From: Bacteroidales bacterium
Lineage (GTDB): Bacteria > Bacteroidota > Bacteroidia > Bacteroidales > UBA932
Assembly (NCBI GenBank): GCA_016285215.1
Contig: JAEEQI010000009.1
Location: forward strand, 1 to 26,920
Length of the DNA: 26,920 bases
Direction: 5' to 3'
The stretch's first letter is position 1. Each line of letters starts with the position of its first letter. Below the pieces are notes generated by a model. It had not been told where the DNA came from and searched no databases. It was given only the letters and a program-made list of their open reading frames with translations. Shown here in pieces: positions 14,183 to 22,264 of this stretch. A program made the translations under genes and the position numbers.

Positions 14183-16900
14183 TTAGAAAATGATTTGAAG
14201 ACCCGCACATACGCTCATGGCCGACGGATAACCATAATTCACGGTTTCCGGATCCATCTTGTATTTCCACAGGACGGGACTCAGGGTTAACAGGTTCTGA
14301 CCCTGCACGAACATGCGGAGCGTATTGGAGCCGGACTTGCCCAGCGGAAGGTTGTATCCCACTTCCACATTGGACAGGCGCAGGTAGGTGTTATCCTTGA
14401 TCCAGAAGGAGCTGGGGCGGTAATTGTGGTCGTTCTGCCGGGTGGTCAGACGAGGGAACTTGGCGGTGCTGCGTGTGTCCAGCTTCACTTCGGGATAGTA
14501 AACCCACGCTTCCTTGGCCCATTCGAAGGCCGTGCTATAATTGACAAACGGCTGCCAGGCGCTGTAGTCCAACAGATTCACGGTAGAACCAGCACTGCCG
14601 GTAAACAGGATTGAGAAGTCAAAGCGGCGGAAAGTGAGGTTGGTACCGAAACTGAAGGACAGCATGGGATACGCCGGATTTCCATTCCAGACTATATCGG
14701 TGTCGTCAATATACCCGTCACCGTCCTGATCCTTATATTTAAGGTCTCCGGGCTGAACTTCGCCAAACAGCGGAATAGGAAGGCCCATGTTCAGCTCTCC
14801 GTCCACGTCAAAGTCGGAGAGTTCATAGAAGCCCAGGCATTCCAGACCCATCCGGGAGCCATAAGGATGACCGGTTTGTTTATTGTAAGCGTACTTAGCC
14901 CCCACTTCACCCATTTCCAGAACCGTGTTACGGGCGAAAAGGATGTTGCCAAAAACCGAATACCCAAAATCGCCGCGGGTGTCGGCAAAGACAAAACTGG
15001 CATCCACGCCGTGGTTGAACATCTTACCAATATTGGAGTAATAGGTCTGATTGCCGTAGTAATCCATAAGGGTGCGGTCCAGGGTAAGGATGTTGCTGCG
15101 AAGGTCAATGAAATAGTCGGCGGTCAACTTGAGTTTGCCCCACAGGGTCATATCCGTGCCGATATTGGCCTTGAGGCTTCTCTCCGGCGATACATTCTCA
15201 TTGCCTTTGAACAGGGGACGGATTCCGCTGACGCCTCCGTCAAAAGAAGGTCCCATGCCTGTCACAAAGCTTCCTGTCCAGGAATAGTACTGCTGATAAA
15301 GGAAGCGGCCATTGGTCTGGAAACCGTCAATGCCTACATAGGCTTCCGTTGAGCCGGAAAGACCCACCGATCCTCTTACGCGAATGTTATCCTTCACGTT
15401 CCAACCCAGTGACAAACTGGGATAGAAAGCATAACGATGACCGGGCGCATAGGCATCGCTTCCAAATACGGAGAAGCCCAGGGCCGCGTCAAAACGATGG
15501 TCGAAATCGTAGGCAATCCGCCCGCTGTAGTTGATATAACGGTATTTCCAATTGTAGAAGGAAGAGCCGTTTCCATTGAAATCCGAGATATGGGCCGCCA
15601 GGGTAACACCCAGGTTGTTCCTGTCAAAGGATCCGTCCCAGCCCAGGATTACATTGCCCTGCATCCAGCGCTCCTTTCCTGAAGACCAGTAACCGTTGGA
15701 ACGAAGATAGGTGGACACGTCCGACGTCTGGGCCACGCCGCCCAAATAGCGAGCATAGGTGCGTGTCTTGGCCGTATTACCAATGGTTCTGGAATAGAAC
15801 GAGAAGCCTTCCTGCATATAGAGACCGGGCAGGAGAGAGCCCAGGTCTTCCCGGAACTTGAAATTGGCCTGCAGAACCTTGGTCCTCGAGGTGGTCCAAC
15901 CCAGCCCGGTGATAGAGCCCACGGGGTTGTTGGGATGGGTTGCCGTACCCGAGAAGTTGGAGATGGGGTCCGTGGACTCGGGATCGTATACGGGATAGAT
16001 ATTGGAAGGATACGTCATGACGTCGTTCACCAGGGAATAAACGCTGTAATTGGGGCGGTTTCTGTCTTCCAGTCTGCCTCCCAGATCCACGCTCACGGTT
16101 AGGATGTCGGTGAGTTTCATGTCCAGATTGGTTCTGACGCCGTATTTCACAAAAGAGACGTTTTTGGTCCGGTCTGTGTTTTTCACGTTCAGGAAGCCCT
16201 GCTGATTGGCGTAGTCCAGTACTACACTGTACCTGGCCTTTGAGGATCCTCCGCGAATGGAGAGATTGGCATCGGCGTAGATTCCGTATTTGCGGAAAAC
16301 TTTGTCGTACCAGTCCACGTTAATCCCGTTTCCGGATTTGAGCTCGTTCATGACCTCAAAATCATAATAGGGATCCCACTCGCGACCGTTGTCGTTGCAA
16401 TAGGCCTGATTGTAGAGCTGGGCATACTCGTAAGTTCCCAACGGTTTGACCACATTGATAGGGGCCTGTACTCCTCCGCTGGTCTTGAACGTAATGACCG
16501 GTGCGCCCTCCTGACCCCTCTTGGTCGTGATAAACACCACGCCATTGGCGCCATTCATACCATACTGGGCCAAATCGGCTGCATCTTTGAGGATGGCCAC
16601 AGATTCTACCTCCTGGGCCGAAATGTAATTGATGTATTCACTCTGGACCTCAAATCCGTCCACATAGATTTTCAGGGTATTCAAGCCCACGCCTTCGGCA
16701 AAGGAACCTATGCCTCGGATCAGCATCCAGGCACTGCCGCTTCCGGGAATTGCGTCATTGTTGATGACAATCAGACCCGGATATCGGCCCTCCAGCGATT
16801 TGGTAAAATTGGCCAGATCCTGCGAATAAGCCCGGAGGGAAAACATCAGGGCAAGGATTGCCGTAATAATGATGATGAGTCTTCTTTTCATGTTCTCCAT
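14183..16900 (-). CDS. SusC/RagA-like outer membrane transporter lacking the N-terminal domain and TonB box (second pair)
   Basis: A 905-residue outer membrane beta-barrel importer. After the signal peptide (ITAILALMFSLRAYSQ, cleaved near residue 27) the mature protein goes at once into the plug domain: SLEGRYPGLIVIN, MLIRGIGSFAEG, IYVDGFEVQSEYINYISAQEVESVAILKDAADLAQYGMNGANGVVFITTKRGQ (split motifs, residues about 35-130). The carboxypeptidase-like repeat domain and the following TonB box (the EVVVTGYG-type stretch) seen in ordinary SusC proteins are absent, and only 11 bases separate the gene from the upstream susD stop, so the missing part is not hidden in another frame. The barrel part continues to a C-terminal GLQIIF. 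How it would be energised is unclear. Confidence 0.9.
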   Translation of the reverse strand: MENMKRRLIIIITAILALMFSLRAYSQDLANFTKSLEGRYPGLIVINNDAIPGSGSAWMLIRGIGSFAEGVGLNTLKIYVDGFEVQSEYINYISAQEVESVAILKDAADLAQYGMNGANGVVFITTKRGQEGAPVITFKTSGGVQAPINVVKPLGTYEYAQLYNQAYCNDNGREWDPYYDFEVMNELKSGNGINVDWYDKVFRKYGIYADANLSIRGGSSKARYSVVLDYANQQGFLNVKNTDRTKNVSFVKYGVRTNLDMKLTDILTVSVDLGGRLEDRNRPNYSVYSLVNDVMTYPSNIYPVYDPESTDPISNFSGTATHPNNPVGSITGLGWTTSRTKVLQANFKFREDLGSLLPGLYMQEGFSFYSRTIGNTAKTRTYARYLGGVAQTSDVSTYLRSNGYWSSGKERWMQGNVILGWDGSFDRNNLGVTLAAHISDFNGNGSSFYNWKYRYINYSGRIAYDFDHRFDAALGFSVFGSDAYAPGHRYAFYPSLSLGWNVKDNIRVRGSVGLSGSTEAYVGIDGFQTNGRFLYQQYYSWTGSFVTGMGPSFDGGVSGIRPLFKGNENVSPERSLKANIGTDMTLWGKLKLTADYFIDLRSNILTLDRTLMDYYGNQTYYSNIGKMFNHGVDASFVFADTRGDFGYSVFGNILFARNTVLEMGEVGAKYAYNKQTGHPYGSRMGLECLGFYELSDFDVDGELNMGLPIPLFGEVQPGDLKYKDQDGDGYIDDTDIVWNGNPAYPMLSFSFGTNLTFRRFDFSILFTGSAGSTVNLLDYSAWQPFVNYSTAFEWAKEAWVYYPEVKLDTRSTAKFPRLTTRQNDHNYRPSSFWIKDNTYLRLSNVEVGYNLPLGKSGSNTLRMFVQGQNLLTLSPVLWKYKMDPETVNYGYPSAMSVCAGLQIIF

Positions 16901-16911
16901 GGTTTTTTCTA

Positions 16912-18762
16912 TTAATATCCGGGGTTCTGGGCAATGATACCCTTATTCACTTCATCCTGCCTGAAAGGCTCCAGGAACCATTTAGGATGCCAATATCCCG
17001 TATAGGAATAGGCGTCCCAGTAGGAAATCAGGGCGTCCATCGTGTTGTCACCACCCGCCCGCAGGAAAGAAATCTCCGTCATGGGGCCGCCCAGGATACT
17101 GGTGCCAATTTCGGGGTGCTTCCAGTGCTTGACATCGTAATAACGCTGGTTCTCCTCAAAGAACTCAAGGGCCTTTTCGCGGACAATGAGCTCGCGGAGT
17201 TTGGCCTGGTTGGTTTCCGTTACGGAAGGCAGACCTGCACGGTTGCGAATGATATTGAGATAACGAAGTGCGTTGTCACTCTGACCTATCTCATTGTAGG
17301 CTTCGGCCAGATGCAGGTAATTCTCGGCCAGACGGAACAGCGGGAATTCAAACCAGCGGCGGGCGCCGGCTTTGTAATAGAATTTGGTGGGAACACCAAT
17401 GGAACGGCCTTCCGTGGCACGGGACATGGAGGCAGCAATGTCTTCGCTTTCCGTGAAGCTGCCCATATACCAGATTCCCTCATTCCACTTGGCATCACCG
17501 TCATTGGAACGGCCGAATTTGCCGGGCACACAGATGTCCACGCGGAAACGGGGCTCAATCTTGTCAATGTTGGCGGCAAAATCGGAGATGGGGCGGGGGG
17601 ACGCCTCCCCTACCACAGGCCAGTCAATCTCTCCGCCCTCGGTATCCCGGTACAGGCGAACGAAGTTGGTAAGGACCCCGCGCAGGGAGCGCTCGCCCGC
17701 ATCCACATAGGCCGACCAGTTATAGCCTTCCGTCATATTGTTGTAGACTTGCTGGTCAGACTCGATCTTGAAAGCGAGGATGGTCTCAGGACCATTCAGC
17801 TCGGAGACGCCGCGACCGTAATCGCTGATGGCCTGCTCAAAACTGTTCCGGTTTCCTTCTCCGGCCGTAAAGATAAGGTGCTTGCCATGGGCTTCTCCCC
17901 ATTTGATAAGCGCCAGATGGGCGTCAATGGCATCCTGATAACGTTGCTGGTCATACCCTCCCAGCCAAACATATTCTTCGTTTGCATCGTAAGCAATGCC
18001 AAACTCCTTAGGGTAAGACTGGGCCGAATTGAACAGCGGACGGGAAGCAAAGGTAAGCACCCTTGCCCTCATGGCCAGGGCCGCACCCTTGGTGAGCCTT
18101 CCTTCCCACTTGTCACCGCAGCCGGGTTCAATGTCGTACCACGTGTCGGGAAGGCGCTTTTCGGCCTCTGCTATCATTTCCAGGGTATAATCCAGCGTTT
18201 CCTGCGCCGTAGCACGGGGGAATTTGATTTCATCCGTCATCTGGTTGGCCTGCCGCACAATGGGAACACCGCCCCAACGCTGGAACATGCCCATATAGCG
18301 GTAGGCAATAAGGCCGTAGGCCTCTCCTTTCATATACTCCTTCATCTCATCGGACAACTCCTGGCACTGGTCCAGGTTGGCGATGATGATCCAGCAGGCA
18401 CGGATGACCTCCCAGTTTTCATTGAAGTTGGCCGGGCATCCCTGGAACTGACCCGAAGCATCCAACGTGGGAGCGGGTCCGTTTACCACCAGATTGTATC
18501 CGGCATGCCAGCTGTATCCGCGGGTAATCTCGCCGGAAAGGGACGCAAGGGTACCGTGGTTGATGCCCCAGCCTTCCGGAAGGCCTTCGCGAAGGCCCCT
18601 GTGGTAAGCTCTCCACAGCATTCCTTCGGCATCTTTCCGGGTAGAGAACACGTCTTCCAGATACACGCTGCCCGTCACTTCGGGCATCTCCAGGAACAGG
18701 TTGCAGGAAGTTCCGCCCAGAAAGGCCGTCAAAACCAATGCGATTATACTAGTCTTTTTCAT
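16912..18762 (-). CDS. SusD/RagB family glycan-binding lipoprotein (first pair)
   Basis: A 616-residue surface lipoprotein partnered with the full-length SusC encoded just upstream (12 bases between stop and start). Signal ends FLGGTSC (Cys20). SusD features include the helical repeat scaffold (YMKGEAYGLIAYRYMGMFQRWGGVPIV, LTKGAALAMRARVLTFASRPLFN) and the C-terminal block FPLFRLAENYLHLAEAYNEIG, LNIIRNRAGLPSV, LIVREKALEFFEENQRYYDVKHWK, ending FRQDEVNKGIIAQNPGY. Many tryptophans in the middle (WHAGYN, NENWEV, WVWLGGYDQQRY-like stretch) may line the glycan-binding face. It differs strongly from the second SusD, so the two pairs are not a recent tandem copy and may take up different parts of one substrate. 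Confidence 0.93.
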   Translation of the reverse strand: MKKTSIIALVLTAFLGGTSCNLFLEMPEVTGSVYLEDVFSTRKDAEGMLWRAYHRGLREGLPEGWGINHGTLASLSGEITRGYSWHAGYNLVVNGPAPTLDASGQFQGCPANFNENWEVIRACWIIIANLDQCQELSDEMKEYMKGEAYGLIAYRYMGMFQRWGGVPIVRQANQMTDEIKFPRATAQETLDYTLEMIAEAEKRLPDTWYDIEPGCGDKWEGRLTKGAALAMRARVLTFASRPLFNSAQSYPKEFGIAYDANEEYVWLGGYDQQRYQDAIDAHLALIKWGEAHGKHLIFTAGEGNRNSFEQAISDYGRGVSELNGPETILAFKIESDQQVYNNMTEGYNWSAYVDAGERSLRGVLTNFVRLYRDTEGGEIDWPVVGEASPRPISDFAANIDKIEPRFRVDICVPGKFGRSNDGDAKWNEGIWYMGSFTESEDIAASMSRATEGRSIGVPTKFYYKAGARRWFEFPLFRLAENYLHLAEAYNEIGQSDNALRYLNIIRNRAGLPSVTETNQAKLRELIVREKALEFFEENQRYYDVKHWKHPEIGTSILGGPMTEISFLRAGGDNTMDALISYWDAYSYTGYWHPKWFLEPFRQDEVNKGIIAQNPGY

Positions 18763-18774
18763 ATCTGCATCCGC

Positions 18775-21700
18775 TTAGAAGTTAATGTTAACGCCAAAGT
18801 TGACCGTACGCGTCAAGGGGAAGACATAGGAAATGTTTCCTTCCGATCCGCCCAGGTTGTCTTTCGTTTCCGGGTCAATGCCGTAGCGGCTCATCTGGTC
18901 AAAGAAAGTAAACAGGTTATTGGCGTTGGCATAAATGCGGAGAGAGGAGATACGGGCCCGCTTCAGAAGCGGAAGATTCTTGTTGAAAGTGTATCCAATC
19001 TCTACGTTCTTTATGCGCAGGTGATCCGAGGCCAAGGCCCAGAGATCGCTCTTGGGACCAAAGTCATAATGGTCCTGGCTGGCGTCATAAACGGCACGGG
19101 GATAGGTGATGGGGGTGCCGGCGGCCACTTTTTCGGGCGTCCAGCGTCCCTCATACTGCCACAGGAAGGCGTTTCCTGCCCGTTTGAAGAAGGGGCTGGT
19201 GATGCGGGAAATGTAATACGTACCCATGGCGGTACCGGAGAGGACCACTTTGACATCGAGGCCCTTATAGCTGAAACCGATCTTTCCGCCAAAGTTCATC
19301 AGCGGCCGGTTGGGATACCCGATAGGACCCTGGTCTTTGTTATCAATAATGCCGTCTCCGTTGAGATCCACGTATTTGATGTCTCCCAGCGTCACGGCAC
19401 CGGCCGACTGCGAGAAATACGGGCGGTTGCTCAGTTCCTCCAGCGTATCGTAGAAGCCGTCGGTCTTATAGCCGTAATACTGGCCAATGCTGTGGCCTGT
19501 CTGGTTCATCCAGTCGTAAGGGTTGGGAGCTTCGGCCATGTATACGATGGTATTCTTGGCGTAAGTAAGGTTCCCTTCCAAATAATAGCTGAAATCACCC
19601 ACGCGGTCCTTCCAGCCCAATACCAGCTCGTAACCGTGGTTCTTCACCTGGCCCACGTTGACCGCCGCCGTATTCCAGGAAGGAACGCCGAAGGTGACGG
19701 GGATAACGCCCAGGGTGGTGAGGATGTCACGACGCTTCTCGCTGAAGTAATCCCCCGTGAAATAGAGCCTGTCCTTGAAGAACCGGATTTCCAGGCCGGC
19801 GCTGATCTTCTCGGATTTCTCCCAGGTGACATCCGGATTGCCCAGGGCGCCTTCGGCCGATCCCAAATAGATGGTATTATAGGCATCGGTAGAAGTACCA
19901 AACTGGTAGTAATTGCTCTGCAGCGAGCCAGAACTGGTGGTGCTGGTAAAGCTTCCGGGGCCCATGTCAATGGAATAGGTTCCGGGCAGATACAGATAAC
20001 GCTTGCCGCCAATCTGGTCATTACCTACCAGACCATAACTGGCACGCAGTTTCAGGAAGGTCAGGAAATTGTTCTTGGGGAAGAAGGGCTCGTTGGTGAA
20101 GACATAGCCCACGGACGCGGCCGGGAAGAAACCGAAGCGGTGTCCCTTTGCAAAGTTCTCAGTACCGTTGTAGGCAAAATTGAGTTCCACCATATAACGG
20201 GTATCGTAGTCGTAGGTAAGGCGGGCCGATGTGCCGATAAGGCCGCTGGGCGTATTGAAGCTGTCTCCCGGCATGGTGTACTTGGTAGCACGGCCCAGGA
20301 GCAGGCCTCCCACATTGTGCTTGCCAAAGTTGCCTTGGTAATTGACCACAACGTCGGCATAGAAGTCACGCATGCCGCCCCAGGAGCCGGAAGCATAGCT
20401 GTCCGCTCCCACCGTGCCGCCAAAGAACTCCAGTTCGTTGGGATTGGTGAGACTGCGGCGGACGGTATAGGACGGAATGGCGAAAGACTGGACCGCCACC
20501 TTGCTGTAGTTCTCTTGATAGCGGAGGCTTGCCTGGATATCCAGACCCTTGACCAGGTAAGAGAGATCGTGCCGCAGGCGCATGGACACATCCACACGCG
20601 TATTGGTGGAGGTTCCCACGGAACGGCTGAGGAGGGCCGGCAGCCAGCCGCCCGTCATTTCGTTATCCGTACGCTTGTGAAGGCCGTCCTGCACGGAATT
20701 CTGGGGATAGTCAAAGTCTACAATCAACTTGTCGTCCAGGACCATGCTCCTGTTGGTGAAGGGGTTGCCCTCATAGATAATCTGCATGATACCGCTGTAA
20801 CGGCTGTACAGGGAACCGGTTCCGGGGCCCTTGGTGGAGCCAAACTGACCGCTGGTGTTCACGGAAAGGGTAGTATGGTCAAAAATATCCACGTCAATAT
20901 TGGCCCTCACATTATAACGCTGATAGCGGGATCCCGTACGGACGCCGAAATAATTGGCGTTCTGCATAATGGACTGCTGGTCAAAATAATTGAGGGAAAC
21001 GTAGTATCTCATTCTCTCTGCACCGCCGGACACGCTCACGTTGGCCGACCACTGGGGGGCCACGCGGCTGTAAAGCTCGGCATAGGCGTCGGAGGTTCCA
21101 TAGTACAGCGCTTCGCTGTTAAGGAGCTGCTGCCGCTGGGCTTCGGTGAGATTGGGCATGGCGGCCACTTCTGCGGGCGTGAAATCCCGGTTGTTCTTGA
21201 ACTTCCATAAATCGTCCTCGGTAAAGAGATAGTTCATCAGGGGCGTGCTGCCATATCCCTCTACCTCATTATATATGGCTTCATTTCTGAAAAGGGCATA
21301 CTCGTAAGAAGACAAGCCTCTCTGGACGTTGGTCGCACTGGTCAGACCAAAATTGCCGGAGAAACTTACCCGGGGCGCTCCTTTCTGACCCCGGCGCGTG
21401 GTGATGATGATAACGCCGTTAGCGGCACGGATTCCGTAAACGGCCGTGGAAGAGGCGTCCTTGAGGACGCTTATACCCAAAATATCATTGGCGTTAAGGC
21501 CATTGAGGATACTCATGGCCTGGCTGGTGGGCTGCTCAATGCCATCGATGACAATCAGCGGAGACGTGTTGCCGGAATAAGAGGAAATGCCTCGAATGGC
21601 AATGTCTGCCGCATCCTGTCCGGGCTCACCGGATACCGTAACGGCGCTTAGGCCGGGGGTAATACCTACCAGGGCCGAAGACACATTGGCCACCGGAGCC

Positions 21701-22137
21701 TGAACAACATCATCACCCGTCACCATGGTAATGGCGCCCGTAACATTCACTCTTTTCTGGGTAGCGAACGCCGTTACGACCGTTTCTTCAATGAGCATCA
21801 GATCGTCTTCCAGGACAATCTTCAAGGAACGGCCGGGTACAGCCCGGAACGTGTAGTCCTTATAACCTATGCAGGTCACCAGGACATTGGCACCGGGTTT
21901 TGTCTCCAGCGAGAAATGGCCGGCGGCATCTGTCATGACACCTTTGCTGCTGTCCTTGTCCAGTACGGTCGCGCCTATGACAGGCTCTCCGGACTGATCC
22001 ACAACGACACCCGCAACCACCATTTTCTGCTGGGAAGCTGTTCTCTCTGACTGGGCCAGAGCATCAGAAGTCACCAGCCCGGCCTCTATAATAAGAACAG
22101 CCAGGGTGGCAAAAGTACAGAATAACAGTTTTCTCAT
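18775..22137 (-). CDS. SusC/RagA-like TonB-dependent transporter, full length (first pair)
   Basis: An 1120-residue outer membrane importer, first gene of the PUL operon. Signal peptide to about residue 29 (SDALAQ); carboxypeptidase-like domain about 42-110 (VVDQSGEPVIGATVLDKDSS, TCIGYKDY); TonB-box-like EETVVTAFATQ at about 117-127; plug domain from about 135 (SSALVGITPGLSAV, IAIRGISSYSGN, LIVIDGIEQ, ISVLKDASSTAVYGIRAANG, IIITTRRGQKG); then a 22-strand barrel ending TRTVNFGVNINF. It should import oligosaccharides with energy from TonB-ExbBD. A TAnnTTTG box lies 56 bases upstream of the start, in the intergenic region shared with the divergent regulator. Confidence 0.95.
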   Translation of the reverse strand: MRKLLFCTFATLAVLIIEAGLVTSDALAQSERTASQQKMVVAGVVVDQSGEPVIGATVLDKDSSKGVMTDAAGHFSLETKPGANVLVTCIGYKDYTFRAVPGRSLKIVLEDDLMLIEETVVTAFATQKRVNVTGAITMVTGDDVVQAPVANVSSALVGITPGLSAVTVSGEPGQDAADIAIRGISSYSGNTSPLIVIDGIEQPTSQAMSILNGLNANDILGISVLKDASSTAVYGIRAANGVIIITTRRGQKGAPRVSFSGNFGLTSATNVQRGLSSYEYALFRNEAIYNEVEGYGSTPLMNYLFTEDDLWKFKNNRDFTPAEVAAMPNLTEAQRQQLLNSEALYYGTSDAYAELYSRVAPQWSANVSVSGGAERMRYYVSLNYFDQQSIMQNANYFGVRTGSRYQRYNVRANIDVDIFDHTTLSVNTSGQFGSTKGPGTGSLYSRYSGIMQIIYEGNPFTNRSMVLDDKLIVDFDYPQNSVQDGLHKRTDNEMTGGWLPALLSRSVGTSTNTRVDVSMRLRHDLSYLVKGLDIQASLRYQENYSKVAVQSFAIPSYTVRRSLTNPNELEFFGGTVGADSYASGSWGGMRDFYADVVVNYQGNFGKHNVGGLLLGRATKYTMPGDSFNTPSGLIGTSARLTYDYDTRYMVELNFAYNGTENFAKGHRFGFFPAASVGYVFTNEPFFPKNNFLTFLKLRASYGLVGNDQIGGKRYLYLPGTYSIDMGPGSFTSTTSSGSLQSNYYQFGTSTDAYNTIYLGSAEGALGNPDVTWEKSEKISAGLEIRFFKDRLYFTGDYFSEKRRDILTTLGVIPVTFGVPSWNTAAVNVGQVKNHGYELVLGWKDRVGDFSYYLEGNLTYAKNTIVYMAEAPNPYDWMNQTGHSIGQYYGYKTDGFYDTLEELSNRPYFSQSAGAVTLGDIKYVDLNGDGIIDNKDQGPIGYPNRPLMNFGGKIGFSYKGLDVKVVLSGTAMGTYYISRITSPFFKRAGNAFLWQYEGRWTPEKVAAGTPITYPRAVYDASQDHYDFGPKSDLWALASDHLRIKNVEIGYTFNKNLPLLKRARISSLRIYANANNLFTFFDQMSRYGIDPETKDNLGGSEGNISYVFPLTRTVNFGVNINF

Positions 22138-22192
22138 GCGAATTAGTTAAAGGTTCTGAATTAGCGACATATGAGGTTGTTGCAAAATTGAC

Positions 22193-22200
22193 CAAAACTA
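22193..22200 (-). promoter_or_regulatory. Candidate -7 box of the PUL operon promoter
   Basis: The minus strand reads TAGTTTTG, matching TAnnTTTG, 56 bases before the susC start. No TTG occurs at the right spacing upstream, which fits a promoter that needs an activator. Two CATATG hexamers (22168-22173 and 22209-22214) flank the box and could be part of an operator. The whole divergent region 22138-22264 holds no other gene. Confidence 0.45.
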
Positions 22201-22236
22201 ATCAGACCCATATGCCCATTATTTCCAGAAAAAGTC

Positions 22237-22244
22237 TATTTTTG
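22237..22244 (+). promoter_or_regulatory. Candidate -7 box of the regulator promoter
   Basis: TATTTTTG, matching TAnnTTTG, lies 20 bases before the GTG start of the regulator, so the leader would be very short. A -33 TTG is not evident. Confidence 0.45.
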
Positions 22245-22264
22245 TACAAAAATTATTATATGCC

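Noticed and set aside
16901..16911. A frameshift or wrong start hiding the missing N-terminal domain of the second SusC
   Set aside because: Only 11 bases lie between the upstream susD stop and this start, and susD is intact to its normal NPGY end, so no hidden sequence exists.
16987..21210. A 1407-codon plus-strand open frame opposite the susD1/susC1 genes
   Set aside because: It is the antisense of two clear SusD/SusC coding sequences, has no recognisable domain and no start signals, and spans two genes; it is a by-product of codon bias.
22168..22214. Two CATATG hexamers in the divergent intergenic region as a regulator operator
   Set aside because: The shared core is only a six-base palindrome with different flanks, which is too little to call an operator; noted only as a candidate in the promoter entry.
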